Origin: Jeotgalibaca porci
GTDB lineage: Bacteria; Bacillota; Bacilli; Lactobacillales; Aerococcaceae
DNA: 64,000 bases
Reading direction: 5' to 3'
Assembly: GCF_011299095.1 (NCBI RefSeq)
Contig: NZ_CP049889.1
Location: 2,088,501 to 2,152,500, forward strand
A program made the position numbers and the translations under genes. Each line of letters begins with the position of its first letter. Position 1 is the stretch's first letter. Under the pieces are notes generated by a model. It was not told where the DNA came from. It saw only the letters and a program-made list of their open reading frames with translations, and did not search any database. This document shows, piece after piece, positions 53,769 through 63,044 of the stretch.

Positions 53769-56402
53769 CTTGTCGATTAAGTAAAGGATACATGCAGAAA
53801 ACAGCGATGTAAAAATGCCAATAGTCAGATAAGGTGTACGGTATGAAAGTGTGATTCGATGCTCGCCGGAAGTGATGTCCGTGGCCAATAAGCCGTCCAG
53901 AACCGGGAAAGTATCAACTGCTTTACCGTCAATTTCGATTGTCCATCCTTCCGAATAAGGAATAGATAGCATAAATATATCGGTATTATCCGTGACTGTA
54001 ATCCGCCCATCAATTTTCGTCTGGCTGAAGGAATCAATTACCATTTGCCGATTAGCCATTTCATTCATCAACGAATTGAATTGGGTGAGGTTGAAGCGAT
54101 AGAGATTTAAATCGCGAATGGTCAGCATTTCTTCTAGTAATTCAAAAGAAAATTCAACGGACTGGTTAGCAGTTCCACTCGCAAGATTGAAGACTTGATC
54201 CGTTCGATACGATTTATAGTAAGGGAAGCTTTCGCCGTTCAATCTAAAGTGAGTGTTGTCTTCATCGATTCGAGAGTCAACGACCATATAGTACGGCGCA
54301 TCGCTCTTTGTTAAGAATTGGAAATCAATATAGGCCGGCTTGTCTTTGTCTGCCTTGGTATAGGTTTTGTTAAGAGCAGCGTTTTCGTTCGGACTTATAT
54401 TTTGCGTTACCACTGTTTGGATATTTTCGACTAGATAAAAAGGCTCTGCAAAGGTATTCCGCGATAACGCACGTAAAATTTTCTCTTGATTAGCGATTGG
54501 CTCATCATCAACTAAGACGACTGACTTCATCTTATTAGGAGCTGTGAAGCCTAAGGAGAAGGCATTCGTATTTTCATAAACACTTGTTCGAAATGTCTCG
54601 TTTATTTTTTGATAATGGACTAAATCTGGGCGAAAAGCATTCGGACGAATATGATAATTTTCACTATTTTTCGTAAATTCTTCAGACATGACGTTATTAT
54701 CGCCATAATACTTGATTCCGAAAAATGCATCTGTGAATAATGTGCCGGTTGAGTAGGAAATAACAAAACTACTTTCAGGAAAACCAAGGCGTCCAAAAAG
54801 CGTAGGAACTTCCGTCTCAAAAGTCGAGCTAAAATGTGAGGCACTCGGATAATTTGCTTGAAAGCTATCATTTTTAGAGCGTTGAAAGGTTTTCTCGATT
54901 CGATAGAACTCATTTTCTTGCGGTCGAATCGGCTCTATGAAATCATCCAAAACCGTTTGGTAATTATTAAATGGAGCCATATCAACATAACCCAAACGCG
55001 CTAAATCGATTGTAGCGTTGGCGCTCATTTCAACTACCGCGATAGTAACCAACGTGTAAGGAAGCCAGCGATATTTCATATCTTTCAATAATAATAAGAC
55101 CAGAACCAATACCAATAAGAGAGTGGTTACCAATACTTGGATTGGTTCAAGAAATGAGAAATCTTGCTCCAATACATACAGAGCACTCGCTGTTTGCAAA
55201 ACGAGTAGCGTCACTGCGAACCACAAGGGAATCGCTTTTGATTTATTTAAGCTACGGAAACCATTCAGAATAAAAAAGAAACATACGACAAATGAAAAGC
55301 GATACGGGTACCAAGCCGGGTTCTGAAAAGCATGCCATACTTTATTTAAAATATCGACATTCATGGAAATAATGAAGATGCCGGTGATAATAAATGCAGT
55401 CGCTCTTTCTTTCCAGTGAAATTGACGATTGAAGAAATAATAAAGAAAACTAACCAAAGCAATCGTCCCGATAAAAATATTTGGAAGACCAGAAGGCAAC
55501 TGATCAAAATCAAAGGCACCTAAATATGTTTTCGATAAGATATCTGGAAAGGAATACTTAAACTTCCAATCCAATATCTGACTCGTATGCGCTGCTTTGC
55601 CACCTAATAGAGAAACGAAGTTTGGTATTAAGGAAAATGCAGCCATCCCCCCGCCGAGCAAAGAATAGCCTGCAAATTTTAAAAAACGATTCCCGAAAAA
55701 GGCCCATTTCTGTTTTTTTGAATAATCTTTAGTCAGATTTTGTTTGGCTAATGCAAAGAAGAAATATAGAACAAGGAAAAGACAAATCATATAGGTAAGA
55801 TAATATTGTGAGAATAATGCAAGGGCGAGCATGATACTATAAAAATAACCTTTTTTACCAGAAATAATGTTCTCCAGACCCAGGACAATGAGTGGCAAAA
55901 AAACGAGGCTGTCGAGCCACATGACATGTAATTGATTGACAATTGTATATCCCATCAATGCGTAAGAAAGTGAGAAAAGAGGGACTAATAAATTTGACCC
56001 CTCGAATTTTTTTATTAGTAAATACGCAAAAGAAAGACCAGAAGAAGCAATCTTAATGAGCATCAGCAACATAATACCTACTGGCAAGAAGCGCTGCGGC
56101 ATAAGTAACATGAGCAGGTTGAAGGGACTGTTCAAATAATAAGACCAGAGACCAACCATTTCGCCCCCAATCCCTTTAGCAAAGGAATAAAATAAGGCTT
56201 GCGGTTCATGTAAGAGTGTATGGCGATAATAACTAAAAAAATCAACATACTGTTGAGCTAAGTCAATTGTTAGGAGCGTTTCTTTCCCAAAAGGATAGAC
56301 GCCCATCGCGATATAGATAATCAACATGATAGTAAACGGTAAGGCAAATGATATGAGCAGTAATTGTTTCTTGCTATATTTTTTATTTTCGTCGGACACC
56401 AT
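53748..56402 (-). CDS. YfhO family membrane glycosyltransferase-like protein
   Basis: An 884-residue GT-C-fold protein. About 12-13 membrane segments fill the first ~500 residues, with the acidic loop motif GKETLLTIDLAQQYVDFFSY (20 residues) near the N-terminus that fits the YfhO family catalytic loop. A ~300-residue extracytoplasmic domain follows, and a last helix (YLTIGIFTSLFSACILYLID, 20 residues). In Bacillus and Listeria, YfhO-type proteins add sugars to lipoteichoic acid or teichoic acid. ATG at 56402 was chosen because GGAGGAGGAA lies just upstream. Confidence 0.9.
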   Translation of the reverse strand: MVSDENKKYSKKQLLLISFALPFTIMLIIYIAMGVYPFGKETLLTIDLAQQYVDFFSYYRHTLLHEPQALFYSFAKGIGGEMVGLWSYYLNSPFNLLMLLMPQRFLPVGIMLLMLIKIASSGLSFAYLLIKKFEGSNLLVPLFSLSYALMGYTIVNQLHVMWLDSLVFLPLIVLGLENIISGKKGYFYSIMLALALFSQYYLTYMICLFLVLYFFFALAKQNLTKDYSKKQKWAFFGNRFLKFAGYSLLGGGMAAFSLIPNFVSLLGGKAAHTSQILDWKFKYSFPDILSKTYLGAFDFDQLPSGLPNIFIGTIALVSFLYYFFNRQFHWKERATAFIITGIFIISMNVDILNKVWHAFQNPAWYPYRFSFVVCFFFILNGFRSLNKSKAIPLWFAVTLLVLQTASALYVLEQDFSFLEPIQVLVTTLLLVLVLVLLLLKDMKYRWLPYTLVTIAVVEMSANATIDLARLGYVDMAPFNNYQTVLDDFIEPIRPQENEFYRIEKTFQRSKNDSFQANYPSASHFSSTFETEVPTLFGRLGFPESSFVISYSTGTLFTDAFFGIKYYGDNNVMSEEFTKNSENYHIRPNAFRPDLVHYQKINETFRTSVYENTNAFSLGFTAPNKMKSVVLVDDEPIANQEKILRALSRNTFAEPFYLVENIQTVVTQNISPNENAALNKTYTKADKDKPAYIDFQFLTKSDAPYYMVVDSRIDEDNTHFRLNGESFPYYKSYRTDQVFNLASGTANQSVEFSFELLEEMLTIRDLNLYRFNLTQFNSLMNEMANRQMVIDSFSQTKIDGRITVTDNTDIFMLSIPYSEGWTIEIDGKAVDTFPVLDGLLATDITSGEHRITLSYRTPYLTIGIFTSLFSACILYLIDKKKRQDH

Positions 56403-56542
56403 CAAACGTTCCTCCTCCATAGTTACACTACAGTATAAAATAACATAGTTAAGAAAGTTTTGCATTTACGAGTTGCCGTTGAATTGAAACATCTTTTTGA
56501 TATAATAGGGTATTGAAATTGGAAGAAACAGGAGTGTGTCTA

Positions 56543-58573
56543 TTGGATAAAAAGAATCGCGAGAGTAATAAGTTTAAGTCGCATATACCGTTTCGGTTGA
56601 ACCTTCTGTTCTTTATTGTTTTTGTCCTTTTTTCTGCCATAATTGTCCGTCTGGGCTTTTTACAAATTATCAGGGGAGAAGAATTTGAAGCAATTGTCAG
56701 GAGAACTGAAACAACAACCATAACGCAAACAGTCCCTCGTGGTCTCATTTATGATCGAAATGGAAATGTACTGGTTGGGAACGAAGCGCAGCATTCTATC
56801 ACATATACACGTGGTACCAATGACAGTGCCTCTTCAATGGCAGAAACGGCCGTTATCCTAGCAGATATGATTACTGTTGACACAGAAAATATTACGGAAC
56901 GGGATCGTAAAGACTACTGGGCAGCCGGTAACCGTGAAGAACTTTTAGAACGTTTGACAGAGGAAGAAAAGCTGCTTTCTGGTGCCGAAGTTTATGAGGC
57001 GGAGTTAGCGAAGATTACAGCAGAAGACATTTCTTTTTCAGGGAAAGAACTAGTAGCCGCCGCTATCTTCAAAAGTATGAATAGTGCGACGTCTCTTACA
57101 ACTGTAAACATCAAAAACGTTGACGTAACAGAGCAGGAATTGGCAGTCGTTTCAGAAAACTTAATGAATCTTAAGGGCGTAGAAGTTTCTAAAGACTGGA
57201 CACGTGTTTATCCGAATGGCGAATTGTTAGCAACCATTTTTGGAGGGGTTACTTCTGAAAAAACGGGGATTCCAACCAATCTGGTTGAAACTTATTTAGC
57301 GATGGGTTATGCACGAAACGATCGCGTAGGAAATGCGTACCTCGAACAGCAATATGAAACAGTATTACGTGGAACAAAATCCCGTTATGATACGGTTACG
57401 AATCAAGAAGGCGATATTGTTGCGACAACACAGACCTACGAGGGTAAGTCCGGCGATAACTTAGTGTTGACAGTGGATATCAAGTTTCAAAAAGAAATCG
57501 AAAAAATTGCGACTGACTTTCTGAATAGCCGTCAGGATTTATGGAACGATCGTGTTTATATCGTAGCACTGGATCCGCGAAACGGTGACGTTATCGGGAT
57601 GGCAGGCAAGAAGATCGATGTAACCACCGGAGAAATTAGTGATAGTGTTCATGGTGTCTTGAACGAGAACTTTATTGTTGGTTCAAGTATGAAGGGTGCT
57701 ACGGTGTTAGCAGGATATATGTCAGGTGTTATTGATTTCAATAATAATGTTCTGGTTGATGAGCCGCTAACCTTTAAAGGCCCACTTACAAAAAAATCTC
57801 TTTTCAACCCTTCTGGACGTATTGCCGTGAATGATATCCAGGCATTGGAAAAATCTTCGAACACGTATATGATGAAAATCGCAATGATGATTGGTGGACA
57901 AAACAGTTATACCTATCTAGAAGAACTATCAATGAAGCGTGATTATACACTTGATGCATTGCGTGGCTATTATGCGCAATTTGGTTTGGGAGTCAGAACG
58001 GGGATTGATTTACCGTCTGAATCAACAGGTTTCCTAGGTGTTCCAAATGAATCGGGGCAAGTATTGGATGAGTCATTTGGACAGTTTGATAACTATACAC
58101 CGATGCAATTAGCACAATATGCGGCTACAATAGCAAGTAAAGGTACGCGCTATGCACCGCGTTTAGTAAAAGAAATTCGTAGAACTGAAAGTGATGGTAG
58201 TTTAGGCAAGGTGGAGTTAGTGAAAGAACCATTGATCATGAATCAAGTTAATGTGGATCCAGAGGCATTCGAACGGGTACACAGAGGGTTTTGGGCTGTA
58301 ACTCATGATGTAGGCAGCCGCTCTTATAACAACTTCGGCAATTACCCTGTTGGGGTTGCCGGTAAAACGGGTTCAGGAGAGTCTTTCTATCAAGGAGAAG
58401 TAAAAGAAATAATTAATGAAACGACAACCAATTCTACTTACGTAGCCTTTGCGCCCTATGAGAACCCGGAAATTGCCGTAGCGGTCATTGTACCGTATAT
58501 TCGCAATGAATCCGTACTTCCGGCCGGAGACCTTGTAAAAGCGACCATGGATGCGTATTTTGGATTTAACTAA
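56543..58573 (+). CDS. Class B penicillin-binding protein (PBP2/Pbp2b type)
   Basis: A 676-residue monofunctional transpeptidase. One N-terminal helix (residues ~15-38), the PBP dimerization domain, and the transpeptidase domain with SSMK (nucleophile Ser in VGSSMKGATV), SSN and KTGSGES motifs. No C-terminal PASTA repeats are present, so it is the elongation type (PbpA/Pbp2b), not the divisome Pbp2x. TTG at 56543 follows AGGAG; the in-frame TTG at 56513 sits at the predicted transcription start (TATAAT near 56502). Its place after sodA matches Bacillus pbpA. Confidence 0.93.
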   Translation: MDKKNRESNKFKSHIPFRLNLLFFIVFVLFSAIIVRLGFLQIIRGEEFEAIVRRTETTTITQTVPRGLIYDRNGNVLVGNEAQHSITYTRGTNDSASSMAETAVILADMITVDTENITERDRKDYWAAGNREELLERLTEEEKLLSGAEVYEAELAKITAEDISFSGKELVAAAIFKSMNSATSLTTVNIKNVDVTEQELAVVSENLMNLKGVEVSKDWTRVYPNGELLATIFGGVTSEKTGIPTNLVETYLAMGYARNDRVGNAYLEQQYETVLRGTKSRYDTVTNQEGDIVATTQTYEGKSGDNLVLTVDIKFQKEIEKIATDFLNSRQDLWNDRVYIVALDPRNGDVIGMAGKKIDVTTGEISDSVHGVLNENFIVGSSMKGATVLAGYMSGVIDFNNNVLVDEPLTFKGPLTKKSLFNPSGRIAVNDIQALEKSSNTYMMKIAMMIGGQNSYTYLEELSMKRDYTLDALRGYYAQFGLGVRTGIDLPSESTGFLGVPNESGQVLDESFGQFDNYTPMQLAQYAATIASKGTRYAPRLVKEIRRTESDGSLGKVELVKEPLIMNQVNVDPEAFERVHRGFWAVTHDVGSRSYNNFGNYPVGVAGKTGSGESFYQGEVKEIINETTTNSTYVAFAPYENPEIAVAVIVPYIRNESVLPAGDLVKATMDAYFGFN

Positions 58574-58587
58574 GAATAGAGTGAAAT

Positions 58588-58624
58588 AGAGGGGCCGGGA
58601 GTAATTTCCCCGGCCCCTCTTGTT
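58588..58624. terminator. Two-way terminator (GGGGCYGGGA family)
   Basis: GAGGGGCCGGG pairs with CCCGGCCCCTC, between converging genes. Confidence 0.9.
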
Positions 58625-58625
58625 T

Positions 58626-59114
58626 TTATTGAATGGTAATGATAGAAATAATTTCTTGGTATGACATATTTTTTGACAGCTCATATAATCCAAATTGCAT
58701 TCTGTTTGCTAAATTGTTTTCTTCAATATAAGTTTGGACTTCTTCTGGGTCTTCAATCAGACCGGTTAGGTGCAGGTTCTCGATAACGACTGAAGTTGGT
58801 TGTCCTTCTTGAACAACGAAAACGAATGCTTCAGAATCAACAGATTCCTCTTGAGAACTTTCAGACTCAAGCGACTCGGACTCCTGGGAGCTCGTATTTA
58901 TTTCTTCTTCATCTTCGCTACTTGAAGAAAGTTCTGGTTTTGACTCAGACTCCTTCACTACAAGGGATTCTGCTGATTCTACAGATGACTCAACCGGCAT
59001 TGGTTTTTCATCTGTGTTTTTTGTTCGAGCAAGTCCACTCACTTGAAAAACAGTCAGGAGTATAGCTGCAAGAAAGAATCCTAAAGCTAGAAAACGTAAT
59101 TGATCTTTTTTCAT
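58626..59114 (-). CDS. Membrane-anchored protein with MltG-type N-terminal (LysM-like) domain
   Basis: A 162-residue protein: one N-terminal membrane helix (LRFLALGFFLAAILLTVFQV, 20 residues), a Ser/Glu-rich linker (~35-95) and a C-terminal ~60-residue domain (VVQEGQPTSVVIENLHLTGL, 20 residues, and MQFGLYELSKNMSYQEIISI, 20 residues). The last part resembles the LysM-like domain of the endolytic transglycosylase MltG/YceG, but the catalytic domain is absent. It probably binds cell-wall or partner proteins. It follows the DUF6115-like gene by 15 bases. Confidence 0.75.
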   Translation of the reverse strand: MKKDQLRFLALGFFLAAILLTVFQVSGLARTKNTDEKPMPVESSVESAESLVVKESESKPELSSSSEDEEEINTSSQESESLESESSQEESVDSEAFVFVVQEGQPTSVVIENLHLTGLIEDPEEVQTYIEENNLANRMQFGLYELSKNMSYQEIISIITIQ

Positions 59115-59129
59115 GATGATTCCTTTCTC

Positions 59130-59495
59130 TTACTCACTTTTTAGAGAGTCTTGATGGTTATCGATTTCCAACTCAACGGTTGTTTCAGGCAAATTTAGTT
59201 GTTCTGCTATTTCATCAAAGGTTTTACCTTTTTCATATAGAGATAAAATTTGCTGTTTGGTTACGTCGCTCAGTTTTTTGATTGTTAACGGCTGTTCTTC
59301 TGTTTCTGTATTTCCTAATGCTTTTTCTAATTGGCTAACACGTGTTTTTAGAATGTGCATTTCTTCTGTCATTTGGAGTGTGAATTCTGCTATTTCTTTC
59401 ATAACTCCATCATCTTCTTCCTTCACAAAAAATGAAAGCGCCAAAAGAATGATTGCTGCAACAAACAAGATGATGATAATTGGCCATAATTCCAT
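59130..59495 (-). CDS. SwrB/DUF6115-like membrane protein
   Basis: A 121-residue protein: N-terminal membrane helix (WPIIIILFVAAIILLALSFF, 20 residues), a coiled coil (~30-65), and a C-terminal helix-turn-helix-like motif (QILSLYEKGKTFDEIAEQLN, 20 residues, then LPETTVELEID). The last motif resembles the DUF6115 end of SwrB-type proteins. Function unknown; it forms an operon with the MltG-like gene. Its start overlaps no other gene and the ribosome site is weak (AGGTG). Confidence 0.75.
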   Translation of the reverse strand: MELWPIIIILFVAAIILLALSFFVKEEDDGVMKEIAEFTLQMTEEMHILKTRVSQLEKALGNTETEEQPLTIKKLSDVTKQQILSLYEKGKTFDEIAEQLNLPETTVELEIDNHQDSLKSE

Positions 59496-59713
59496 ATTTT
59501 CACCTCAATTCTGGATGATTAAACCACTCTTAATATTCTAATACGCTAAATAACTTTGTGCAACTGCAAGTTTCCCTTTTTTTTCCTGAGTAATGTGTGT
59601 ATAATAGTAACAGTTGTGATTAAGCACTGGCTATTTAGCTCGGTAAATGATACAATGCAACGTGCAAGAAGAACTAGTATTCTTCAACTTTTCTATGTTT
59701 GGAGGTTAGAAAA

Positions 59714-59863
59714 ATGAGACTTAACATTACTTTAGAATGTACGGAATGTAAAGAACGTAATTATCTTTCTAAGAAAAACAAACGTAACAACCCTGATCGT
59801 TTGGAATTGAAGAAATTTTGCCCACGTGAAAGAAAAGTTACTCTTCACCGTGAAGTTAAATAA
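59714..59863 (+). CDS. rpmG: 50S ribosomal protein L33
   Basis: A 49-residue L33 ([20 protein letters not shown], 20 residues, at the start). It has one CTEC pair and FCPRERK in place of a second full Cys pair, the same pattern as Bacillus RpmGA (CPRD), so this is not a defect. GGAGG lies 9 bases before the ATG. It is followed by a terminator and the yqgN-like gene, as in Bacillus. Confidence 0.95.
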   Translation: MRLNITLECTECKERNYLSKKNKRNNPDRLELKKFCPRERKVTLHREVK

Positions 59864-59889
59864 CAACAGGATCTCCTGTTGTTTTTTTA
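59862..59889 (+). terminator. Terminator after rpmG
   Basis: AACAACAGG pairs with CCTGTTGTT, then TTTTT. Confidence 0.88.
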
Positions 59890-59913
59890 ATAGGAAAAGA
59901 AAGGGGTTTCTTA

Positions 59914-60465
59914 TTGAAAAATAAAAAAACCATGCGACATATCATGTTGGAAAAATTAAAGAAACTGTCACCTCATGATAGAGAGGTCTTCGATAGTAGC
60001 CTGTTAAAGCAGTTGACTGCGAGTGACTTATGGAGGAATAGCAATTCAATAGGAATCACTCTGGCTAATTTCCCTGAGATTGATACAAAACAAATTGTTG
60101 AACGTGCTTGGGCAGAAGGGAAACGAGTTTGTATCCCTTACAGTGGGGAAAACCGAAAGTTATCCTTCTATGCTTACACACCCGATACAAAGTTGGAACG
60201 AAGTCGTTTTGGTATTATGGAACCAGTAAACCGGACGACAGAAATACCTAAAAATGCGCTTGAGTTACTGATTATACCCGGACTGGTTTATAACCAGGAA
60301 GGTTACCGGATTGGCTTTGGTGGCGGTTATTATGACCGTTATCTTGCCGATTATTTAGGTAAAACCTGTGCCATCTTATACCCGTTTCAGTTGGATGAAC
60401 AAATTGATGTATTAGTCGAATCTTTTGATGTTGCGATACAGAAATTGTTCATTGCTTCTAGATAA
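59914..60465 (+). CDS. 5-formyltetrahydrofolate cyclo-ligase
   Basis: A 183-residue MTHFS family enzyme. The ATP-binding tail motif GFGGGYYDRYLADYLG is near residue 145, and EIDTKQIVERAW and RFGIMEPV are also typical. It converts 5-formyl-THF to methenyl-THF with ATP. The start is TTG at 59914, with AAGGGG 7 bases upstream. It is the yqgN position of the conserved block and is followed at 35 bases by the rhomboid gene. Confidence 0.95.
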   Translation: MKNKKTMRHIMLEKLKKLSPHDREVFDSSLLKQLTASDLWRNSNSIGITLANFPEIDTKQIVERAWAEGKRVCIPYSGENRKLSFYAYTPDTKLERSRFGIMEPVNRTTEIPKNALELLIIPGLVYNQEGYRIGFGGGYYDRYLADYLGKTCAILYPFQLDEQIDVLVESFDVAIQKLFIASR

Positions 60466-60500
60466 ATTATAATAGAACCAATTAACGGGGAGGTTTCATT

Positions 60501-61184
60501 ATGAAAAAAATAAATTTACGCCATTATTTTCGCAGTAACCAACCGCTAGTGACGTATCTTTTTTTAGGAATACAAATAGTTTTGTTTGTATTGATGTCGT
60601 TAGATGGTGGGAGTACTAATATTTATACGCTCATTAGATACGGAGCTAATTTCAGCCCGGCCGTCATCAGTGGTCAGTGGTGGCGTTTCATTACGCCTAT
60701 TTTTCTACACATTGGTTTTACGCATATCTTAATGAACAGCATTACACTCTATTACTTAGGTAGCCAAATGGAATGGATATATGGCAGCGGGCGTTTCTTT
60801 CTTATTTATATTTTAGGTGGCTTGATGGGGAACGTCGTGAGTTTTGGGTTAACCGATGCGGTATCAGCAGGAGCGAGCACTTCCTTATTCGGTCTTTTTG
60901 CTGCAGCGGTAGCTTTGGGAAGAATTTATCCGCACAATCATACGCTTCGAAACATGGCGCAAGGGTTTATTGTGCTGATTATACTAAACTTTTTGACGGG
61001 CTTTGCTTCTTCGGGTATCGACAACTGGGGCCATATCGGTGGTGCAGTTGGTGGCGCTTTGTCGGCATATTTTATTAAAGTACCCGCATTATTTCCGGTA
61101 CAAACAGGCACACGCGTTAAAGCCGCAATTGCCTATGTTGCTATTCTTGTTTTAATGATTGGCATCGGCTATTCACGATTTTAA
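60501..61184 (+). CDS. Rhomboid family intramembrane serine protease
   Basis: A 227-residue membrane protease with six to seven helices. The nucleophile Ser is in SAGASTSLFGLF (near residue 127) and the His in NWGHIGGAVGG (near 180). Conserved early residues HIGFTHILMNS are also present. The GxSG motif reads GAST, a variant seen in some rhomboids. The substrate is unknown. It is the YqgP/GluP position, though shorter than that protein. Confidence 0.93.
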   Translation: MKKINLRHYFRSNQPLVTYLFLGIQIVLFVLMSLDGGSTNIYTLIRYGANFSPAVISGQWWRFITPIFLHIGFTHILMNSITLYYLGSQMEWIYGSGRFFLIYILGGLMGNVVSFGLTDAVSAGASTSLFGLFAAAVALGRIYPHNHTLRNMAQGFIVLIILNFLTGFASSGIDNWGHIGGAVGGALSAYFIKVPALFPVQTGTRVKAAIAYVAILVLMIGIGYSRF

Positions 61185-61221
61185 TAAGAGTATATAAGTT
61201 TTCAGGAGGTTGACAGAAAAA

Positions 61222-62187
61222 ATGACTAAGAAAATTTTAGGTATCGACTTAGGTGGTACCTCAGTTAAATTTGCAATTTTAACGGAAAATGGTGAAATCC
61301 AACAAAAATGGAGTATTCGGACGAATATATTGGATGAAGGATCGCACATTGTACCGGATATTATCGAGTCTATCAAACATCGCATGGAGTTATATGAGAT
61401 GACATCTGAGGACTTCTTAGGGATTGGAATGGGCTCTCCTGGAGCGGTTAACCGTGAAAACGGTACGGTCTTCGGTGCTTACAACTTGAATTGGAAGCAA
61501 ACAATTGAAATTAAGCAAGCAATTGAGGCGGAAACAGGTCTCCCGTTCTTTATTGATAACGATGCAAACGTTGCTGCACTTGGTGAAAAATGGCAAGGAG
61601 CAGGAGCAGACGATGATAATGTTGTCTTTGTAACATTAGGGACCGGTGTTGGTGGAGGTGTTATTACGGACGGCAATTTGGTGCATGGTGTGGCAGAATC
61701 AGGTGGCGAATTGGGACATATTACAGTTGATCCTAAAGACGGATTCGATTGTACATGCGGTAAGAAGGGGTGTTTAGAAACCGTTGCTTCTGCAACTGGT
61801 GTCTTAAACTTAACGCGTAAGCTTTCTGAAGAGTATGCTGGTGATTCACAATTGAAAACAATGGTGGATGATGGTGCAGAGATTACATCGAAGCAAGTTT
61901 TCGATTTAGCAAAACAAGGCGATGATTTAGCAGAAATGGTAGTTGATGAGTTTTCATTTTATTTGGGCCTTGCCTGCAGCCATTTAGGGAATATTCTTAA
62001 TCCGAAATTCATTGTCATCGGTGGCGGTGTTTCGAATGCAGGGGAGTTTTTATTGGAGAAAGTCCGCAAAAACTTCGCACAATTCACATTTCCGAATGTC
62101 CGTGAAACAACGAAGATTAAAATCGCTGAGCTAGGTAATGATGCGGGCGTTATTGGCGCAAGTTATCTGGTAAAAACAGGACTGTAA
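61222..62187 (+). CDS. glcK: Glucokinase (ROK family)
   Basis: A 321-residue ROK glucokinase, exactly the length of Bacillus GlcK. The phosphate loop is GIDLGGTSVKFAIL; the catalytic Asp is in FIDNDANVAALGE; the ROK zinc-binding motif is CTCGKKGCLE with His in GELGHITVDP. It phosphorylates glucose taken up without a PTS, feeding both glycolysis and glycogen through glucose-1-phosphate. ATG at 61222 was chosen; the TTG at 61210 touches the AGGAGG ribosome site. Confidence 0.95.
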   Translation: MTKKILGIDLGGTSVKFAILTENGEIQQKWSIRTNILDEGSHIVPDIIESIKHRMELYEMTSEDFLGIGMGSPGAVNRENGTVFGAYNLNWKQTIEIKQAIEAETGLPFFIDNDANVAALGEKWQGAGADDDNVVFVTLGTGVGGGVITDGNLVHGVAESGGELGHITVDPKDGFDCTCGKKGCLETVASATGVLNLTRKLSEEYAGDSQLKTMVDDGAEITSKQVFDLAKQGDDLAEMVVDEFSFYLGLACSHLGNILNPKFIVIGGGVSNAGEFLLEKVRKNFAQFTFPNVRETTKIKIAELGNDAGVIGASYLVKTGL

Positions 62188-62251
62188 ACGAAATTCAAGA
62201 AAAAACATAGATTATTACCTGATAATTGTGTAAAATTAAGAGGTAAGGTTT

Positions 62252-62671
62252 ATGGAAGGATGGGAATCGATAGCTATGAATGGTTTTGATATTTTCTCAC
62301 TTATTTTGTGGACAGGATTAATTATTTACGGTATTTTTTGGCTTTACCGTTTTATTGAAGGTAAAAGAGCCGCCAAAGTTTTGAAACCAGAAGAGTTCAA
62401 GCAGGATATGCGTAAAGTCCAAATCGTGGATATACGTGAATCTCCTGAATTTGAAGCTGGCCATGTTCTAGGGGCGCGAAATATTGCATTTTCGCAATTC
62501 AAAGAGCGTTACTTGGAATTACGTAAGGACCAACCGATTTATCTTTATGATCAACGAAATGTTCTTTCGGGTCGTGCTGCGGCAATTTTAAAGAAAAATG
62601 GTTATTCAAATATCTATGCCCTTAAGGGTGGTTATGATAATTGGGATGGCAAGATTAAAAAAGGTAGATAA
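62252..62671 (+). CDS. Membrane-anchored rhodanese-like protein (YqhL-like)
   Basis: A 139-residue protein: one N-terminal membrane helix (FSLILWTGLIIYGIFWLYRF, 20 residues) and a rhodanese domain from ~45 (VQIVDIRESPEFEAGHVLGA, 20 residues). The place of the active Cys is taken by an Asp (LYDQRNVLSGRA, where CRSGxR is usual), so sulfur transfer is doubtful. The start at 62252 has AGAGGT 7 bases upstream; an ATG at 62276 is possible. It is the last gene of the glcK block. Confidence 0.85.
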   Translation: MEGWESIAMNGFDIFSLILWTGLIIYGIFWLYRFIEGKRAAKVLKPEEFKQDMRKVQIVDIRESPEFEAGHVLGARNIAFSQFKERYLELRKDQPIYLYDQRNVLSGRAAAILKKNGYSNIYALKGGYDNWDGKIKKGR

Positions 62672-62681
62672 TTTATTAATG

Positions 62682-62711
62682 TGGGGCCGGGAAATAACTC
62701 CCGGTCCCTTT
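62682..62711 (+). terminator. Terminator (GGGGCYGGGA family)
   Basis: GGGGCCGGGA pairs with TCCCGGTCCC with one G-T pair. The dispersed repeat, copy C, begins right after it. Confidence 0.85.
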
Positions 62712-62924
62712 CCTATTAACGAATAATTGTGGCGTAAACGTGCTCAAAAAGGCAGATCCGCCATCCACTTTGTCATGGTTGTTGCTGCTTTAGCAGCTTA
62801 CAAACATGATACACTTGGGCTTCAGCCCACAGTGCTCCTGGAATAAGCATAGGATGGCCTGCGTCCATCCTATGCTTATTCGTTCCAGTGTTTCGGATCT
62901 AAACGCTTTTTTTCCCCACTCTCG
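62711..62924 (+). repeat. Dispersed modular intergenic repeat, copy C
   Basis: Same parts as copy A in the same direction: AACGAATAATTGTGGCG, TGCTCAAAAAGGCAGATCCG, the GCTGC-TTTA-GCAGC and GGGC-TTCA-GCCC hairpins, then a perfect 17-bp stem GAATAAGCATAGGATGG/CCATCCTATGCTTATTC with a 7-base loop, then TTCGGATCTAAACGCTTTT and CCCACTCTC. It lacks the ~55-base extra hairpin (GCTAC-TTTA-GTAGC) that copy A has before TTCGGATCT. The gap 62672-63044 otherwise holds only the terminator and a promoter for the next gene. Confidence 0.9.
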
Positions 62925-63044
62925 TATTTTTTATTTAACTCATAAAAGTAATAATATATGTGAATAAAAGTACAAACAAGGTCGTTTGATATGCTATAAT
63001 TAGAAATGAAGTGAACACATTTATTTAAGTGAAGGAGTGCTATC

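Noticed and set aside
59660-59690. GAAGAACTAGTATTCTTC palindrome before rpmG as a Zur site
   Set aside because: It does not resemble the Zur consensus and could be a simple hairpin; there is too little support to list it.
59714-59863. Missing second Cys pair in L33 as a defect
   Set aside because: Bacillus RpmGA has the same CPRD-type ending, so this is a normal L33 form.
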